The position numbers and the translations under genes were made by a program. A model generated the notes under the pieces. It searched no databases and had not been told where the DNA came from. It saw only the letters and a program-made list of their open reading frames with translations. From assembly GCF_001189245.1 (NCBI RefSeq), contig NZ_LFIQ01000092.1, forward strand, positions 94,895 to 126,993: a stretch of DNA of 32,099 bases, read 5' to 3'. Position 1 is the first letter of the stretch; each line of letters begins with the position of its first letter. This document shows, piece after piece, positions 15,504 through 26,113 of this stretch. Source of the stretch: Bradyrhizobium pachyrhizi. Lineage in GTDB: Bacteria; Pseudomonadota; Alphaproteobacteria; Rhizobiales; Xanthobacteraceae.

Positions 15504-16223
15504 ATGCCAACGCTGATCGCCGGCGTCATCGCCGTTGTCGTCCTTTATTCCGCGCTGCAGATGTTTCGTGCGGCCAATCCCGCCGTGCTTGCGCGCGCGA
15601 TCAAGATCGGCGGCGGGGTGCTCGCCCTCGCGGTCGCAGCCTTTACCGGCGTGCGGGGCGAACTGGCGGTGGCAATTCCGCTCGGCATCTTCGGTGCCGG
15701 ACTGCTCGGCTGGTCGCCGTTCGGAAGCACCGGATTTCCCAATCTCGGCGGCATGTTCGGCGGTTCGCGCAGCCAGGGACAAAGCTCGCGGGTGCGCTCG
15801 CAATATCTCGATATGGCCCTCGATCACGGCAGCGGCGTGCTCAGGGGCCAGATCGTGGCCGGACCGCAGGCCGGCCGCATGCTCGATGAATTCGACCTGT
15901 CGCAGCTATTGGCGATGGTCCCGAGCTTCGACGCCGAGAGCGTCGCGCTACTTGAAAGCTATCTGGACCGCCGCTTTCCCGCCTGGCGTCAGGACGCACA
16001 GGGCGACCGGGCACGGGGGCAGGGCCGTGCGGCGTCGGGTGGCAAAATGACGAACGAGGAGGCCTATCAAATCCTTGGCCTGCAGCCGGGAGCGTCGCGC
16101 GACGACATCAGCCGGGCTCACCGTACCCTGATGAAGAAACTCCATCCCGACCAGGGGGGCTCGACGTACCTCGCGGCCCGTGTGAACGAGGCCAAGGACA
16201 CTCTGCTTCGCACGCATCTCTAA
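15504..16223 (+). CDS. Membrane-anchored J-domain (DnaJ-like) protein
   Basis: This 239-residue protein has one or two N-terminal membrane helices (about residues 3-20 and 34-70). A cytoplasmic linker with SRVRSQYLDMALDHGSGVLRGQIVAGPQAGRMLDEF follows, then a compact C-terminal J domain at about 180-239: EEAYQILGLQPGASRDDISRAHRTLMKKLHPDQGGS. The HPD tripeptide needed to stimulate Hsp70 is intact. A terminal J domain behind membrane helices resembles the mitochondrial Tim14/Pam18 layout and DjlA-like co-chaperones. It probably recruits DnaK to the inner membrane. It sits 84 bp after the VWA gene, which may be its functional partner. It converges on the carboxypeptidase gene. Confidence 0.87.
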   Translation: MPTLIAGVIAVVVLYSALQMFRAANPAVLARAIKIGGGVLALAVAAFTGVRGELAVAIPLGIFGAGLLGWSPFGSTGFPNLGGMFGGSRSQGQSSRVRSQYLDMALDHGSGVLRGQIVAGPQAGRMLDEFDLSQLLAMVPSFDAESVALLESYLDRRFPAWRQDAQGDRARGQGRAASGGKMTNEEAYQILGLQPGASRDDISRAHRTLMKKLHPDQGGSTYLAARVNEAKDTLLRTHL

Positions 16224-16403
16224 CTCCGGCTACGCTACCAACGCCACAGCCGAGAGCTGCCTTCCGTTTCTGATTGATGCCCCGTCTGGCCCGCCGCTGT
16301 CCGGCGTGGCCGATCGCTCTTTCGGGAAAACTTAACCGTAAAATCTTGACGAGAAGTTTCATGGTTGCGCCGCGCGCGGCCGGCCGGCCGTTTTCGCGGC
16401 GGC

Positions 16404-16441
16404 AAAAACAAAACGGCCGGCGCTTGCTGCGCCGGCCGTTT
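16404..16441 (-). terminator. Rho-independent terminator of the DD-carboxypeptidase gene
   Basis: AAACGGCCGGCGC (16411-16423) and GCGCCGGCCGTTT (16429-16441) form a perfect 13-bp stem with a five-base loop. Read on the minus strand, the stem is followed by TGTTTTTGCC, a good U tract. It lies 21 bp after the stop codon of the minus-strand carboxypeptidase gene. Confidence 0.85.
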
Positions 16442-16462
16442 GAAATCAGCAGATGCTGGCGA

Positions 16463-18256
16463 TCAGTTGCGAACGGTGATGCAGGAGATCTCGGCGCGCT
16501 TCAGCGTCTTGCAAGCCGCCTCGGCCTGATCGCGCTCGAGGCCGGCAAAGCGGGCGCGATAGAGCTTGCGATTATCCTTGGCGACCACCTCGGTGAACGG
16601 ATCCGCCTTGCTGAGCAGGCCGCGGGCCGAGCTGCGTGCCAGGTCGATGCGCTTGTTGGCCTCGCCCTCGGACTCCAGCGCGCCAACCTGGATGATCCAG
16701 CCGGTATGCGCGGCGCTCGGCCTGGCGGCGCTGGTCGACGGAGCGGCCTGCACGCTGCGGGTTGCGGGTTCGATCGAAGCCACGGCCTGCGGTGCCGGGG
16801 CAGCGGGTGCATGGACGGCCGAGGCCGGCAGCACGCCGAGGATGCCGTTGCCGGTGCCGAAATTGGCCGGCTGCGGCGGCATTTCCGGCCTCGAGGTCTC
16901 GGCGGCTCGCGCCATCATCGCATTGGAGGTCTCGGGGACCTCTCCGCGCGAGGGGATCGTGTTGGTGATCGGAGGCGCGGACTGCGCCGGGCCGGCCGCG
17001 GCGAGCTTGATCTGGCCGGCCTTGACCTGCACCGTCTTCACCTTGACCGGCTTCATCGGTTCAGCCGAGCCGGGAATCGCGGCGATCGGCTGGGTCTGGA
17101 TCACGCCTGAGGTCAGCGGCGCCGGCTCGGGCTTGGCCTGCGGCTCCGGCTTGGCCGGGAGCGGCGGCAGCGCAGCGGCGGCCGCCGCCATCAGCGAGGG
17201 CTTGCTGGCCGGGCGCGGCGCCTGGATCGCGGCAGCCGCAGCGGCGGGCTCCGATGCCGCGACGGGCGAAGTGTCCGGCGCGCGCGCATTATCCGCGTCG
17301 GCGACCTCGACATTGGCGTCGGCCGGATTGCGTTCGGTGATCGCGGCGGCAGTGCGGGTGGTCGCGGCCTTCCCGACGTTTTCGGCGAGCAGGTTGCGCA
17401 TGATGGCGTCACGCGAGCCGCCGCTGCGGCCGCCGAGCACTACGCCGACCAGGAAGCGATTGCCGCGACGCATCGAGGTCACGAGGTTGAAGCCGGAGGC
17501 GCGGGTGTAGCCGGTCTTGATACCGTCAACGCCCTCGACGCTGCCGAGCAGATGGTTGTGGTTGCGGATCGATTGGCCGCGGAAGTTAAACACCGAGGTC
17601 GAGAAGTAGCGGTAATAGCGCGGGAAGCGGTCCTGGATCGCGCGGCCGAGGGTCGATTGATCGCGCGCCGTCGTCACCTGCTCATCGTTGGGCAGGCCGG
17701 AGGCATTGCGATAGACGGTTCGGCTCATGCCGAGCGCGCGGGCCTTGCGGGTCATCATCCGGGCGAAATCGTCTTCGCTGCCGCCGATCGCCTCGGCGAT
17801 CACGACCGCGGCGTCATTGGCGGAGCGGGTGACCAGGCCCTTGATGGCGTCTTCGACCTTGATGGTCGAGCCGGGCCGCAGGCCGAGCTTGGTCGGGTCC
17901 TGTTCGGCGGCGTGCTCGGACACTGGCATTTCGGTGTCGAGCTTCATCTTTCCGGAATCGAGGCGCTCGAACAGCAGATAGAGCGTCATGATCTTGGTCA
18001 GCGAGGCGGGGTGGCGCAAGCCGTCGGGACTGGTGGCGGTGAGCACCGAACCGGTGTTGCCGTCGACGATGATCGACGCGAATTGCGGGCTGTAGCTCTC
18101 GCGCGCTTCCTGGCTGTGGTGGTGACGGGCGTAGTGGCGCCGGTGACGGCGCGCCTCGGCGCTATCACTCGTGATCAGGATCGCCGTCGTGACGGTCACG
18201 AGCCCAAGAACGCCAACTCGCAGCGCCCGCGAGGAGGCCAAGGTTGTTCGAAGCAT
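16463..18256 (-). CDS. D-alanyl-D-alanine carboxypeptidase (S11 family) with C-terminal SPOR domain
   Basis: This 597-residue periplasmic enzyme removes the terminal D-Ala from peptidoglycan pentapeptides. A signal peptide or anchor covers residues 11-35 (ALRVGVLGLVTVTTAILITSDSAEA). A His/Arg-rich stretch (37-48) follows. The penicillin-binding motifs are all present: SLTK (S85, K88), SAN (S145-N147) and KTG (247-249). From about 300 to 510 there is a long Ala/Pro-rich linker. A SPOR domain closes the protein (about 515-597, WIIQVGALESEGEANKRIDLA...YRARFAGLERDQAEAACKTL), which binds denuded glycan strands at division sites. SPOR fused to an S11 carboxypeptidase is typical of Bradyrhizobium-type bacteria. 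GGGGAAG before the ATG at 18256 supports the start. It is divergent from the phasin gene. Confidence 0.93.
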   Translation of the reverse strand: MLRTTLASSRALRVGVLGLVTVTTAILITSDSAEARRHRRHYARHHHSQEARESYSPQFASIIVDGNTGSVLTATSPDGLRHPASLTKIMTLYLLFERLDSGKMKLDTEMPVSEHAAEQDPTKLGLRPGSTIKVEDAIKGLVTRSANDAAVVIAEAIGGSEDDFARMMTRKARALGMSRTVYRNASGLPNDEQVTTARDQSTLGRAIQDRFPRYYRYFSTSVFNFRGQSIRNHNHLLGSVEGVDGIKTGYTRASGFNLVTSMRRGNRFLVGVVLGGRSGGSRDAIMRNLLAENVGKAATTRTAAAITERNPADANVEVADADNARAPDTSPVAASEPAAAAAAIQAPRPASKPSLMAAAAAALPPLPAKPEPQAKPEPAPLTSGVIQTQPIAAIPGSAEPMKPVKVKTVQVKAGQIKLAAAGPAQSAPPITNTIPSRGEVPETSNAMMARAAETSRPEMPPQPANFGTGNGILGVLPASAVHAPAAPAPQAVASIEPATRSVQAAPSTSAARPSAAHTGWIIQVGALESEGEANKRIDLARSSARGLLSKADPFTEVVAKDNRKLYRARFAGLERDQAEAACKTLKRAEISCITVRN

Positions 18257-18679
18257 CTACTTCCCCGTCCCAATTTCTATCTAGATCACTGGCTCGTGAG
18301 GCGAAATTGTGCCCGGCGGCCATCGATCCTTGCCTGCGCAACAAACCACTCCGGGCAGCACCGTCGGCCCAAATGGCGGCTCAGGTCGCTCTTCTAGCTA
18401 AGGTGTTGTTCACAAACAGCTTTCGAGGCTGTCTGTCGGAAGGCGAACAAAGTCCGGGAATCAGGTTAGGCGGACCGAGTTTCCAAAAGATTAAGCAACC
18501 GTTGCGTAGTCCCCCGGGGTTTATCGCGAATGCAGGAGATTCGGGGCTGTGTGATTGTGCGATGCACAATATTTATTGACTCTATTGTGCGATGCGATAT
18601 GGCTATCGGCGTCAGGGGGCCGGGAGCTTCCCGGCAATGGGAATTTGCGCCTTCAAGTCTGGGAAAAGGAATTCCATCC
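18257..18679. other. Divergent region between carboxypeptidase and phasin genes
   Basis: This 423-bp region has no convincing gene. An in-frame extension of the phasin frame back to 18530 adds a non-family N-terminus and lacks a ribosome site. The right part (18554-18603) carries the repeated dyad and promoter-like elements described separately. The left part must contain the minus-strand carboxypeptidase promoter, but I see no confident boxes. Confidence 0.5.
18554..18603 (+). promoter_or_regulatory. Phasin promoter region with operator-like 30-bp-spaced repeat
   Basis: ATTGTGCGATGCACAAT (18554-18570) is a perfect dyad (ATTGTGC-GAT-GCACAAT). The word ATTGTGCGATGC recurs at 18584-18595, exactly 30 bp on, about three helical turns. 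A possible TTGACT -35 (18576-18581) and a weak TATGGC -10 (18598-18603) flank the second copy with 16-bp spacing. The core TGC-N3-GCA resembles the TGC-rich sites bound by the PHB-responsive repressor PhaR, known from other alphaproteobacteria. Assignment to PhaR is inference. Confidence 0.5.
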
Positions 18680-19018
18680 ATGGTCAAGATCGAAGACATT
18701 CAGAACTACGGCAAAGAGCATTTCGAGTCGGTCACCGCATCGGCGACCAACCTGCAGAGCGGCGTTCAGGCCATCGCCACCGCCTATGGCGACTATGCCA
18801 AGAAGTCCTTTGAGGACACCAAGTCGTTCGTCGAGAAGCTGTCGGGCGTGAAGTCGCTGGACAAGGCGCTCGAGGCGCAGACCGAGTACCTGCGCTCGTC
18901 CTACGAGACCTTCGTTGCGGAATCGCAGAAGATCGCCGGCCTGTACAGCGACTGCGCCAAGCAGACCTTCAAGCCCTATGAGGGCCTGGTCTCCAAGTTC
19001 GCGCCCGCCGCTCAGTAA
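18680..19018 (+). CDS. Phasin family protein
   Basis: Phasins coat polyhydroxyalkanoate granules and control their size and number. This 112-residue, almost wholly helical protein fits the Phasin_2 pattern: MVKIEDIQNYGKEHFESVTASATNLQSGVQAIATAYGDYAKKSFEDTKSFVEKLSGVKSLDKALEAQTEYLRSSYETFVAESQKIAGLYSDCAKQ, ending PYEGLVSKF with a short Ala tail. There is no signal peptide. ATG 18680 is preceded by AAAGGA at 18665-18670, a good ribosome site, so the upstream extension to 18530 is rejected. No other PHB gene lies in the window. A strong terminator follows, shared with the convergent TadG-like gene. Confidence 0.92.
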   Translation: MVKIEDIQNYGKEHFESVTASATNLQSGVQAIATAYGDYAKKSFEDTKSFVEKLSGVKSLDKALEAQTEYLRSSYETFVAESQKIAGLYSDCAKQTFKPYEGLVSKFAPAAQ

Positions 19019-19040
19019 GCGCAGCGGACCAAGACAAGCG

Positions 19041-19070
19041 AAAAGCCCGGCCGTTTGGCCGGGCTTTTTT
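19041..19070 (+). terminator. Bidirectional terminator between phasin and TadG-like genes
   Basis: AAAAGCCCGGCC (19041-19052) pairs perfectly with GGCCGGGCTTTT (19057-19068) around a GTTT loop, and the T run continues to 19070. The A run on the left arm gives a short U run on the other strand too, so it may serve both convergent genes. Confidence 0.88.
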
Positions 19071-19090
19071 GTTGTGCCTGAAGCGCGCGA

Positions 19091-20971
19091 CTATTTGGCC
19101 AGCCGCAGCTTGCTGAGGGCGGTTCCGATCGTGTTGAACGTCGTTAGGATCTGGGTCGAACTAGTCAGCATGAAGAATTTGTCGGGCGTGCTGGCGCAGT
19201 TCTTCAGGACGGTCGAGGTCGGATCGGCGGGCGAACTCGTGTTCACCTGGATCGTGTAGATCGTGTACAACGGCGCTCCGTTCGAATCCTTCGCGTTCTG
19301 CAGGTTTTGGCACATCAATGCCTGCCTTGCGTCGATCGGATTGCCTGAGGCCTGCGAGCTTCCGTCGCCGTAGTCGGGCCAGCGGTCCTCGGTATTCAGA
19401 CCGTCGGACAAGAGGATAATGACCCGGTTGTAGGTCGTGTTGGTGTCCTCCGACGGCGTGTTCAGCGGGCCGCCCACCAGCAGCGACTGCCACGCCCAAG
19501 CGAGCCCGACGGCTTGGTTGGTGCCGCCGGTCGGCTGCATCGCGTTGACTGCCGTCTTGAGCGCGCTCCAGTTATAGCTCAGCGGAATGATGGGCTCGAG
19601 CGGCGTCGAGGCGCTGCTGTTGCAATAGAATGTGCTGTTCTCATAGTACTCGTTGGCCGGGAACAGCGTGGTGACGTCGGATGATGCCGGCAGCACGCCG
19701 GTCGCATCGTTCGGCTGGGTGCGGTCCGTGATGCAGCCCGTCCAGTTGCCGATCGGATTGGTGGAGGCCTGCCGCCAGTCGTTCTTCACCGTGGGGGTCT
19801 GACTGGTCGAGGTCCACTGGTTGTTGGTCCACCCGACAATGGCGCTGACCCGGGGCTGGCTCGTATTGTCCACGGTATCGTTGGGGCCCGGCTGCGTCCA
19901 GTCGTGGGTATACAGCTTGCCGGTGCACTGATAGACGCCGCCGGTCGTCTTGCAACTGCAGCCGGACACCGCGTTGCCCGTGGAGTCCGTCGGACATGCA
20001 CAGGAGTTCGAGCCGCTGCAGAACACGCCGGTGCCGGCCGCAGTGCTCACCCAGCAGCCATTGTAGCGCGTATGCGAGTTCGCATCGACGCTGGGGCAAA
20101 TGTAGCCGGAATAAGTCCCGCTCGACGGGATGTAGTTCGTGTTGGACGTGCTGGTCGGGTTCTTCGTGCAGGTGAAGCCGCCATTGTTGTTGGTCCAGGG
20201 GCATCGCGCACCGGGTCCGACCGCGTGCCAGTTCATCGGCAGGCTTGCTTGCATGGTGCCGTTCGCGGGCTGCGTGGTCGGCGGATTGAGCCAGTCGGTC
20301 CAGTCGATCCAGCTCTGGCCGACATTGCTGGTGCCGACATTGACGACCTTGGCGAACGGAATGACGGAGATGTAGACGTCACCGTTGTTCTTGCTCAGCG
20401 CGCTGAGCTGGTCGATCAGTCCGCCGGTTCCGGCCACGGCGTTGCGTAGCGCGGTGATCTTGCCGTCCTGCGCCATCGATCCCGTGTTGTCGAGGGCTAG
20501 GGCGACGCGCATCTTGACGTTGCCCCAGGTGGTGGTCGTCGAGCTCTTGAAACCCAGCGTCGGAAAACCGGCCAGCTGCATGAAGTCGGATTTGATGTGG
20601 CCGGATCCGCCCAGCAGAATGTTGGCCGCCGCGCCAGAGGTCGGGGTCGTATAGTTGGCCGTGACGGAAATGCCCTGGCCGTCCTTGTTGGTGTAAAGCG
20701 CCGTGAAATAGGTCTGCGCCTTGCTCGGGATCTCCGCGGCCGTGATGTTGCCCATGGTCAGATCCTTGGACAGCATCAGCGCGGTCGAATCGAGCGCCGC
20801 CTGCATCGCGGAGCGGGCGTTGTTGGCGCGGGTATAGTCGATCGCGGCTCCCACGAAAGCGAGGAGCGGCAGCATTGCGAAGGTGAAGATCACCGCGACA
20901 TTGCCGTTATTTGCCCTGGAAAACCGGCGAGCAACCGCGCAGACGCGATCGGAAATGGCTGAACCAAGCAT
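19091..20971 (-). CDS. TadE/TadG-like pilus-assembly protein with VWA domain and Cys-rich insertion
   Basis: This 626-residue protein begins with the TadE/G-like segment RANNGNVAVIFTFAMLPLLAFVGAAIDYTRANNARSAMQAALDSTAL (20-66), a single membrane helix that leaves the rest in the periplasm. A VWA domain follows with the MIDAS motif in ALALDNTGSM (D161, T163, S165). It is interrupted by a Thr/Asn/Ser-rich insertion at about 225-500 and resumes with a block containing RVIILLSDGLNTEDRWPDYG. The insertion carries ten cysteines between C257 and C349, including CAC and CSC. TadG-like proteins act with Flp/Tad pili, but no other tad or cpa gene is present here. The start at ATG 20971 has GAGAG just upstream; an extension to 21106 adds unrelated sequence. 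Confidence 0.83.
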   Translation of the reverse strand: MLGSAISDRVCAVARRFSRANNGNVAVIFTFAMLPLLAFVGAAIDYTRANNARSAMQAALDSTALMLSKDLTMGNITAAEIPSKAQTYFTALYTNKDGQGISVTANYTTPTSGAAANILLGGSGHIKSDFMQLAGFPTLGFKSSTTTTWGNVKMRVALALDNTGSMAQDGKITALRNAVAGTGGLIDQLSALSKNNGDVYISVIPFAKVVNVGTSNVGQSWIDWTDWLNPPTTQPANGTMQASLPMNWHAVGPGARCPWTNNNGGFTCTKNPTSTSNTNYIPSSGTYSGYICPSVDANSHTRYNGCWVSTAAGTGVFCSGSNSCACPTDSTGNAVSGCSCKTTGGVYQCTGKLYTHDWTQPGPNDTVDNTSQPRVSAIVGWTNNQWTSTSQTPTVKNDWRQASTNPIGNWTGCITDRTQPNDATGVLPASSDVTTLFPANEYYENSTFYCNSSASTPLEPIIPLSYNWSALKTAVNAMQPTGGTNQAVGLAWAWQSLLVGGPLNTPSEDTNTTYNRVIILLSDGLNTEDRWPDYGDGSSQASGNPIDARQALMCQNLQNAKDSNGAPLYTIYTIQVNTSSPADPTSTVLKNCASTPDKFFMLTSSTQILTTFNTIGTALSKLRLAK

Positions 20972-21485
20972 GGTACTCTCGTCGAAATGGATTGCTGTGG
21001 CATCTCGACCGGCGCCGCTAAACAGATGGTGAATCAGGCGCCGGAAACCCGGCAGGGCGGCGCGGGGGAGGCTCAAAAGCAGGGCAAAAGCACTCGCTAT
21101 CCTCAATGACGTCTAAATTAGCGGCCCGACTCCTTTGTCAAATCAGGCAGAAATGATTAACCTTCCGAGGGTTGCCGCGCCGGGAATCGGACCGGTGGGC
21201 CGCGCCGGGTCTGCGCTTGCGGCAGGGCCTCGCGAGGCCCATATTCGGGAGGTCGATCCGGCCGCCGGATCGGACCGGGAGCGGCAATCTGGAAAGCATT
21301 GCTGGGGGTTCCGCGATCAGTCTTGCGGCAATCGCGACCACCGTCCAACTGCCATCCGGTTTCCCGCCATCCGGCTTCCCTTGGGGAATTCGAACGCCTG
21401 AGCCATGTTGCGATCCACGTTGACAGTCCCGATTTCCGAGCCGGTTTCTTCGATGCCGGCGGTGGGCGCCGCGCCGGCGCCGAAA
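20972..21485. other. Divergent region between the TadG-like gene and clpS
   Basis: This 514-bp region has no supported gene unless clpS starts early, at ATG 21405. It contains a perfect 16-bp palindrome GGGCCTCGCGAGGCCC (21225-21240), a dyad GATCCGGC-C-GCCGGATC (21255-21271) and a 15-bp tandem duplication (21351-21380). A minus-strand frame 21138-21908 runs antisense through clpS and is a shadow. Confidence 0.45.
21351..21380. repeat. 15-bp tandem duplication upstream of clpS
   Basis: GCCATCCGGTTTCCC (21351-21365) is followed directly by GCCATCCGGCTTCCC (21366-21380), one mismatch in 15. It lies shortly before the possible early clpS start. Confidence 0.7.
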
Positions 21486-21818
21486 ATGAACAATGACGAC
21501 AACCGGAATGGGGCGGGCAGCGGCCCGTCGACCTCGGTCATCACCAAGGTCAAGCCGAAGACCAAGCGCCCGAACCTGTACCGCGTCCTGATCCTGAACG
21601 ACGACTACACGCCGATGGAGTTCGTCGTTCACGTGCTGGAACGATTCTTCAACAAGGACGCCGAGGCGGCAACCAAGATCATGCTGCACGTTCACCACCA
21701 CGGGATCGGCGAGTGCGGCGTTTTTACCTACGAGATCGCCGAGACCAAGGTGACGCAAGTCATGGACTTCGCGCGCAAGCACCAGCATCCACTGCAGTGC
21801 GTGATGGAAAAGAAATAG
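21486..21818 (+). CDS. clpS: ATP-dependent Clp protease adaptor ClpS
   Basis: ClpS binds N-degron substrates (bulky N-terminal residues) and hands them to ClpA for degradation by ClpAP. The core is clear: [29 protein letters not shown], with [10 protein letters not shown] forming the N-degron pocket, then [23 protein letters not shown] and the closing [15 protein letters not shown]. The start is uncertain. ATG 21486 gives 110 residues ([13 protein letters not shown]...), the usual length for rhizobial ClpS, while in-frame ATGs at 21453 and 21405 would add 11 or 27 residues rich in Ala/Pro. None has a strong ribosome site. clpA follows 259 bp downstream with hairpins between. Confidence 0.93.
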   Translation: MNNDDNRNGAGSGPSTSVITKVKPKTKRPNLYRVLILNDDYTPMEFVVHVLERFFNKDAEAATKIMLHVHHHGIGECGVFTYEIAETKVTQVMDFARKHQHPLQCVMEKK

Positions 21819-21833
21819 GTCGCTGGAACGACT

Positions 21834-21860
21834 GACCCGCCGCGAGGCGCGGAACGGGTC
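21834..21860 (+). terminator. Hairpin after clpS (possible terminator)
   Basis: GACCCG-CCGCG (21834-21844) pairs with CGCGG-AA-CGGGTC (21848-21860), a stem of 11 pairs with one AA bulge and a three-base loop. A TTTTT run follows after some ten bases. A second perfect 8-bp hairpin (21909-21916 with 21922-21929) lies further on. Together they suggest that clpA has its own promoter. Confidence 0.4.
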
Positions 21861-22077
21861 TTGCATCGCGGTTTTTGATGGTGGTGAACGGCGTTCCCGT
21901 ACGATCACGGGCGTCGCCGCGCGACGCCCCGATGCCCCGAATTTAGAAGAAAACCATCATCGCGGGACCGGTCTTTCGCCACGATCCGTCGTAACTATAT
22001 CAAAGGCGATCACGAAGGTTGTTATTGCCTGACCCGGTAATGGCGATCATGATGGCAGGGGGCCATAGAGGACGCGA

Positions 22078-24483
<2,406 letters not shown>

Positions 24484-24505
24484 GGCGCGAGCGAACAACC
24501 ACACG

Positions 24506-24540
24506 GAAAGGCCGGCTGAACAGCCGGCCTTTCTGTTTCT
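24506..24540 (+). terminator. Rho-independent terminator of clpA
   Basis: GAAAGGCCGGCTG (24506-24518) pairs perfectly with CAGCCGGCCTTTC (24521-24533), followed by TGTTTCT. The stem starts 22 bases after the clpA stop and probably also limits read-through from the convergent transporter gene. Confidence 0.8.
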
Positions 24541-24567
24541 GGCGGTGGGAGGCGCGTCTCCGCGCCG

Positions 24568-25989
24568 TCACTCGCCCTTCAGCCGCTGGCCCTCCTGGAC
24601 CCGCACCCGGTCGGCGCCGCGGCTGCCGGCGGTGGACAGCCGGAGCGTGCTGAGTACAGCCCCCACGACGGCAAAGCCGACGCCGACCATCAGCGAGATC
24701 CGGGTGCCGTCAGCCGGATAGCGCGCCAGCAGCAGCGCCACCAGAGCGGCGCCGATGGTCTGTCCGAGCAGGCGCGCGGTCCCTAGCATGCCGCTGGCGC
24801 CACCCGAGCGCTCGCGCGGGGCGGCGGCGATCATGGTGCGGTTGTTTGGGGTCTGGAACAGGCCGAAGCCGGCGCCGGCGAGCGCCATGCGCCAGATCAC
24901 GTCGATCGGTGTCGCGTTGGCCGGCATCAGGGCCAGCGTGCCCAATCCCGTCGCGAACAGCAGCAGGCCGATGCCGCCGAGCAGGCCGGCCGGATAGCGT
25001 TCCACCAGCCAGCCCGCGAGCGGGGCGGCGAACGCGACCGCGATCGGCCACGGCGTGATCAACAGGCCGATCTGCACCGCCGAATATCCGAAATGGTTTT
25101 CCAGATAGAACGGCATCGCGACGAAGGCCAGCATCTGGCCGCAGAACGAGGCAATCGAGGTGCCGATCGAGAGCGCGAAGATCGGAATCCGCAGCAGGTC
25201 GACGGGCAGCAGCGGCGAGGGCAGATGCTGCTGCCGCCGGTACAGCAAATGCGAGGCGACCGCGGCAACAGCGAACTCCAATGCGCAGAGATACAGCGAC
25301 CCGCCATGGCCGGCGCTGTCGATCGCGCTGATGCCGAACCCGAACGCGATGGCGCTCAGCGCGGCGCTCTGCCAGTCGAAGGCGTGAACCGCAGGCCTCG
25401 TGTGCGGCAGGAAGCGCCAACCCAGCGCCAGCGTGACAATGCCGAGCGGGACATTGATGGCGAACAGATACGGCCAGGTCCCGACCGCCAGGATGAACGA
25501 GGCGATGGTCGGGCCGACCGCAGCCGAGATCGCGACCACCAGCGCGTTGACGCCGATGCCGCGGCCGAGCAGCGAATGCGGGTAGATGAAGCGGACCAGC
25601 GCGGTGTTGACGCTGAGGATTCCGGCAGCGCCAAACCCCTGCAGGATGCGGGCGACCGTCAGCAGCGGCAGCGTGTGCGACAGCGCGCAGAACAGTGATG
25701 CCAGCGTGAAAAGCAACAGCCCAGCCAGATAGACGCGGCGGTAGCCGATGATTTCGCCGAGCGAGGCCAGCGGCAGCAGCGAGATCGTGATCGCCAATTG
25801 ATAGCCGTTGACGATCCAGATCGAGAACGCCGGGCTGGCTTTCAGATCGCGGGCAATGGTCGGCAGCGCAACGTTGGCGATCGAGCCGTCGACGACGGCC
25901 ATCACGAGGCCGAGCGCGATCGTGAGAATGGCCCAATTGCGCTGCGGTTGCGGCAGCCCGTCGGGATGCTCGATGATCGCGGACGACAT
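24568..25989 (-). CDS. MFS transporter, DHA2 (EmrB/QacA-like) drug-efflux family
   Basis: This 473-residue polytopic inner-membrane protein probably exports small molecules by proton antiport. The first helix carries the DHA2-type motif MAVVDGSIANVALPTIARDL with D34. The loop after helix 2 has a motif-A-like stretch (GEIIGYRRVYLAGLLLF). Helix 4 has RILQGFGAAGILSVNTALVR and helix 5 the antiporter motif VGPTIASFIL. Length and repeated helices fit 14 membrane segments. The substrate is unknown, and no membrane-fusion partner or regulator is adjacent. The PilZ gene lies upstream on the same strand, 124 bp away, with no clear functional link. Confidence 0.9.
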   Translation of the reverse strand: MSSAIIEHPDGLPQPQRNWAILTIALGLVMAVVDGSIANVALPTIARDLKASPAFSIWIVNGYQLAITISLLPLASLGEIIGYRRVYLAGLLLFTLASLFCALSHTLPLLTVARILQGFGAAGILSVNTALVRFIYPHSLLGRGIGVNALVVAISAAVGPTIASFILAVGTWPYLFAINVPLGIVTLALGWRFLPHTRPAVHAFDWQSAALSAIAFGFGISAIDSAGHGGSLYLCALEFAVAAVASHLLYRRQQHLPSPLLPVDLLRIPIFALSIGTSIASFCGQMLAFVAMPFYLENHFGYSAVQIGLLITPWPIAVAFAAPLAGWLVERYPAGLLGGIGLLLFATGLGTLALMPANATPIDVIWRMALAGAGFGLFQTPNNRTMIAAAPRERSGGASGMLGTARLLGQTIGAALVALLLARYPADGTRISLMVGVGFAVVGAVLSTLRLSTAGSRGADRVRVQEGQRLKGE

Positions 25990-26113
25990 GTGGTGGAGTG
26001 GCTCTCGGTTCCGGCGTTGCGGGGATTACCGCATGCTGGATTAGCCCGGCCTTTGCAACCCCGAATGCCGGATGCCGGCCGCGACGGGAACGAGGGCTCC
26101 GAGCCGAGATGGC

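Noticed and set aside
16326..16340. Possible CtrA half-site (TTAACC) near 16334
   Set aside because: No second TTAA at the seven-base spacing, and it lies between convergent genes.
18530..18679. N-terminal extension of the phasin frame
   Set aside because: It would translate through the operator-like repeat and lacks a ribosome site; ATG 18680 has AAAGGA correctly placed.
24710..25936. A 408-codon frame on the same strand as the MFS gene
   Set aside because: Overlaps the transporter in another frame; the product is Arg/Ala/His-rich and lacks membrane helices.
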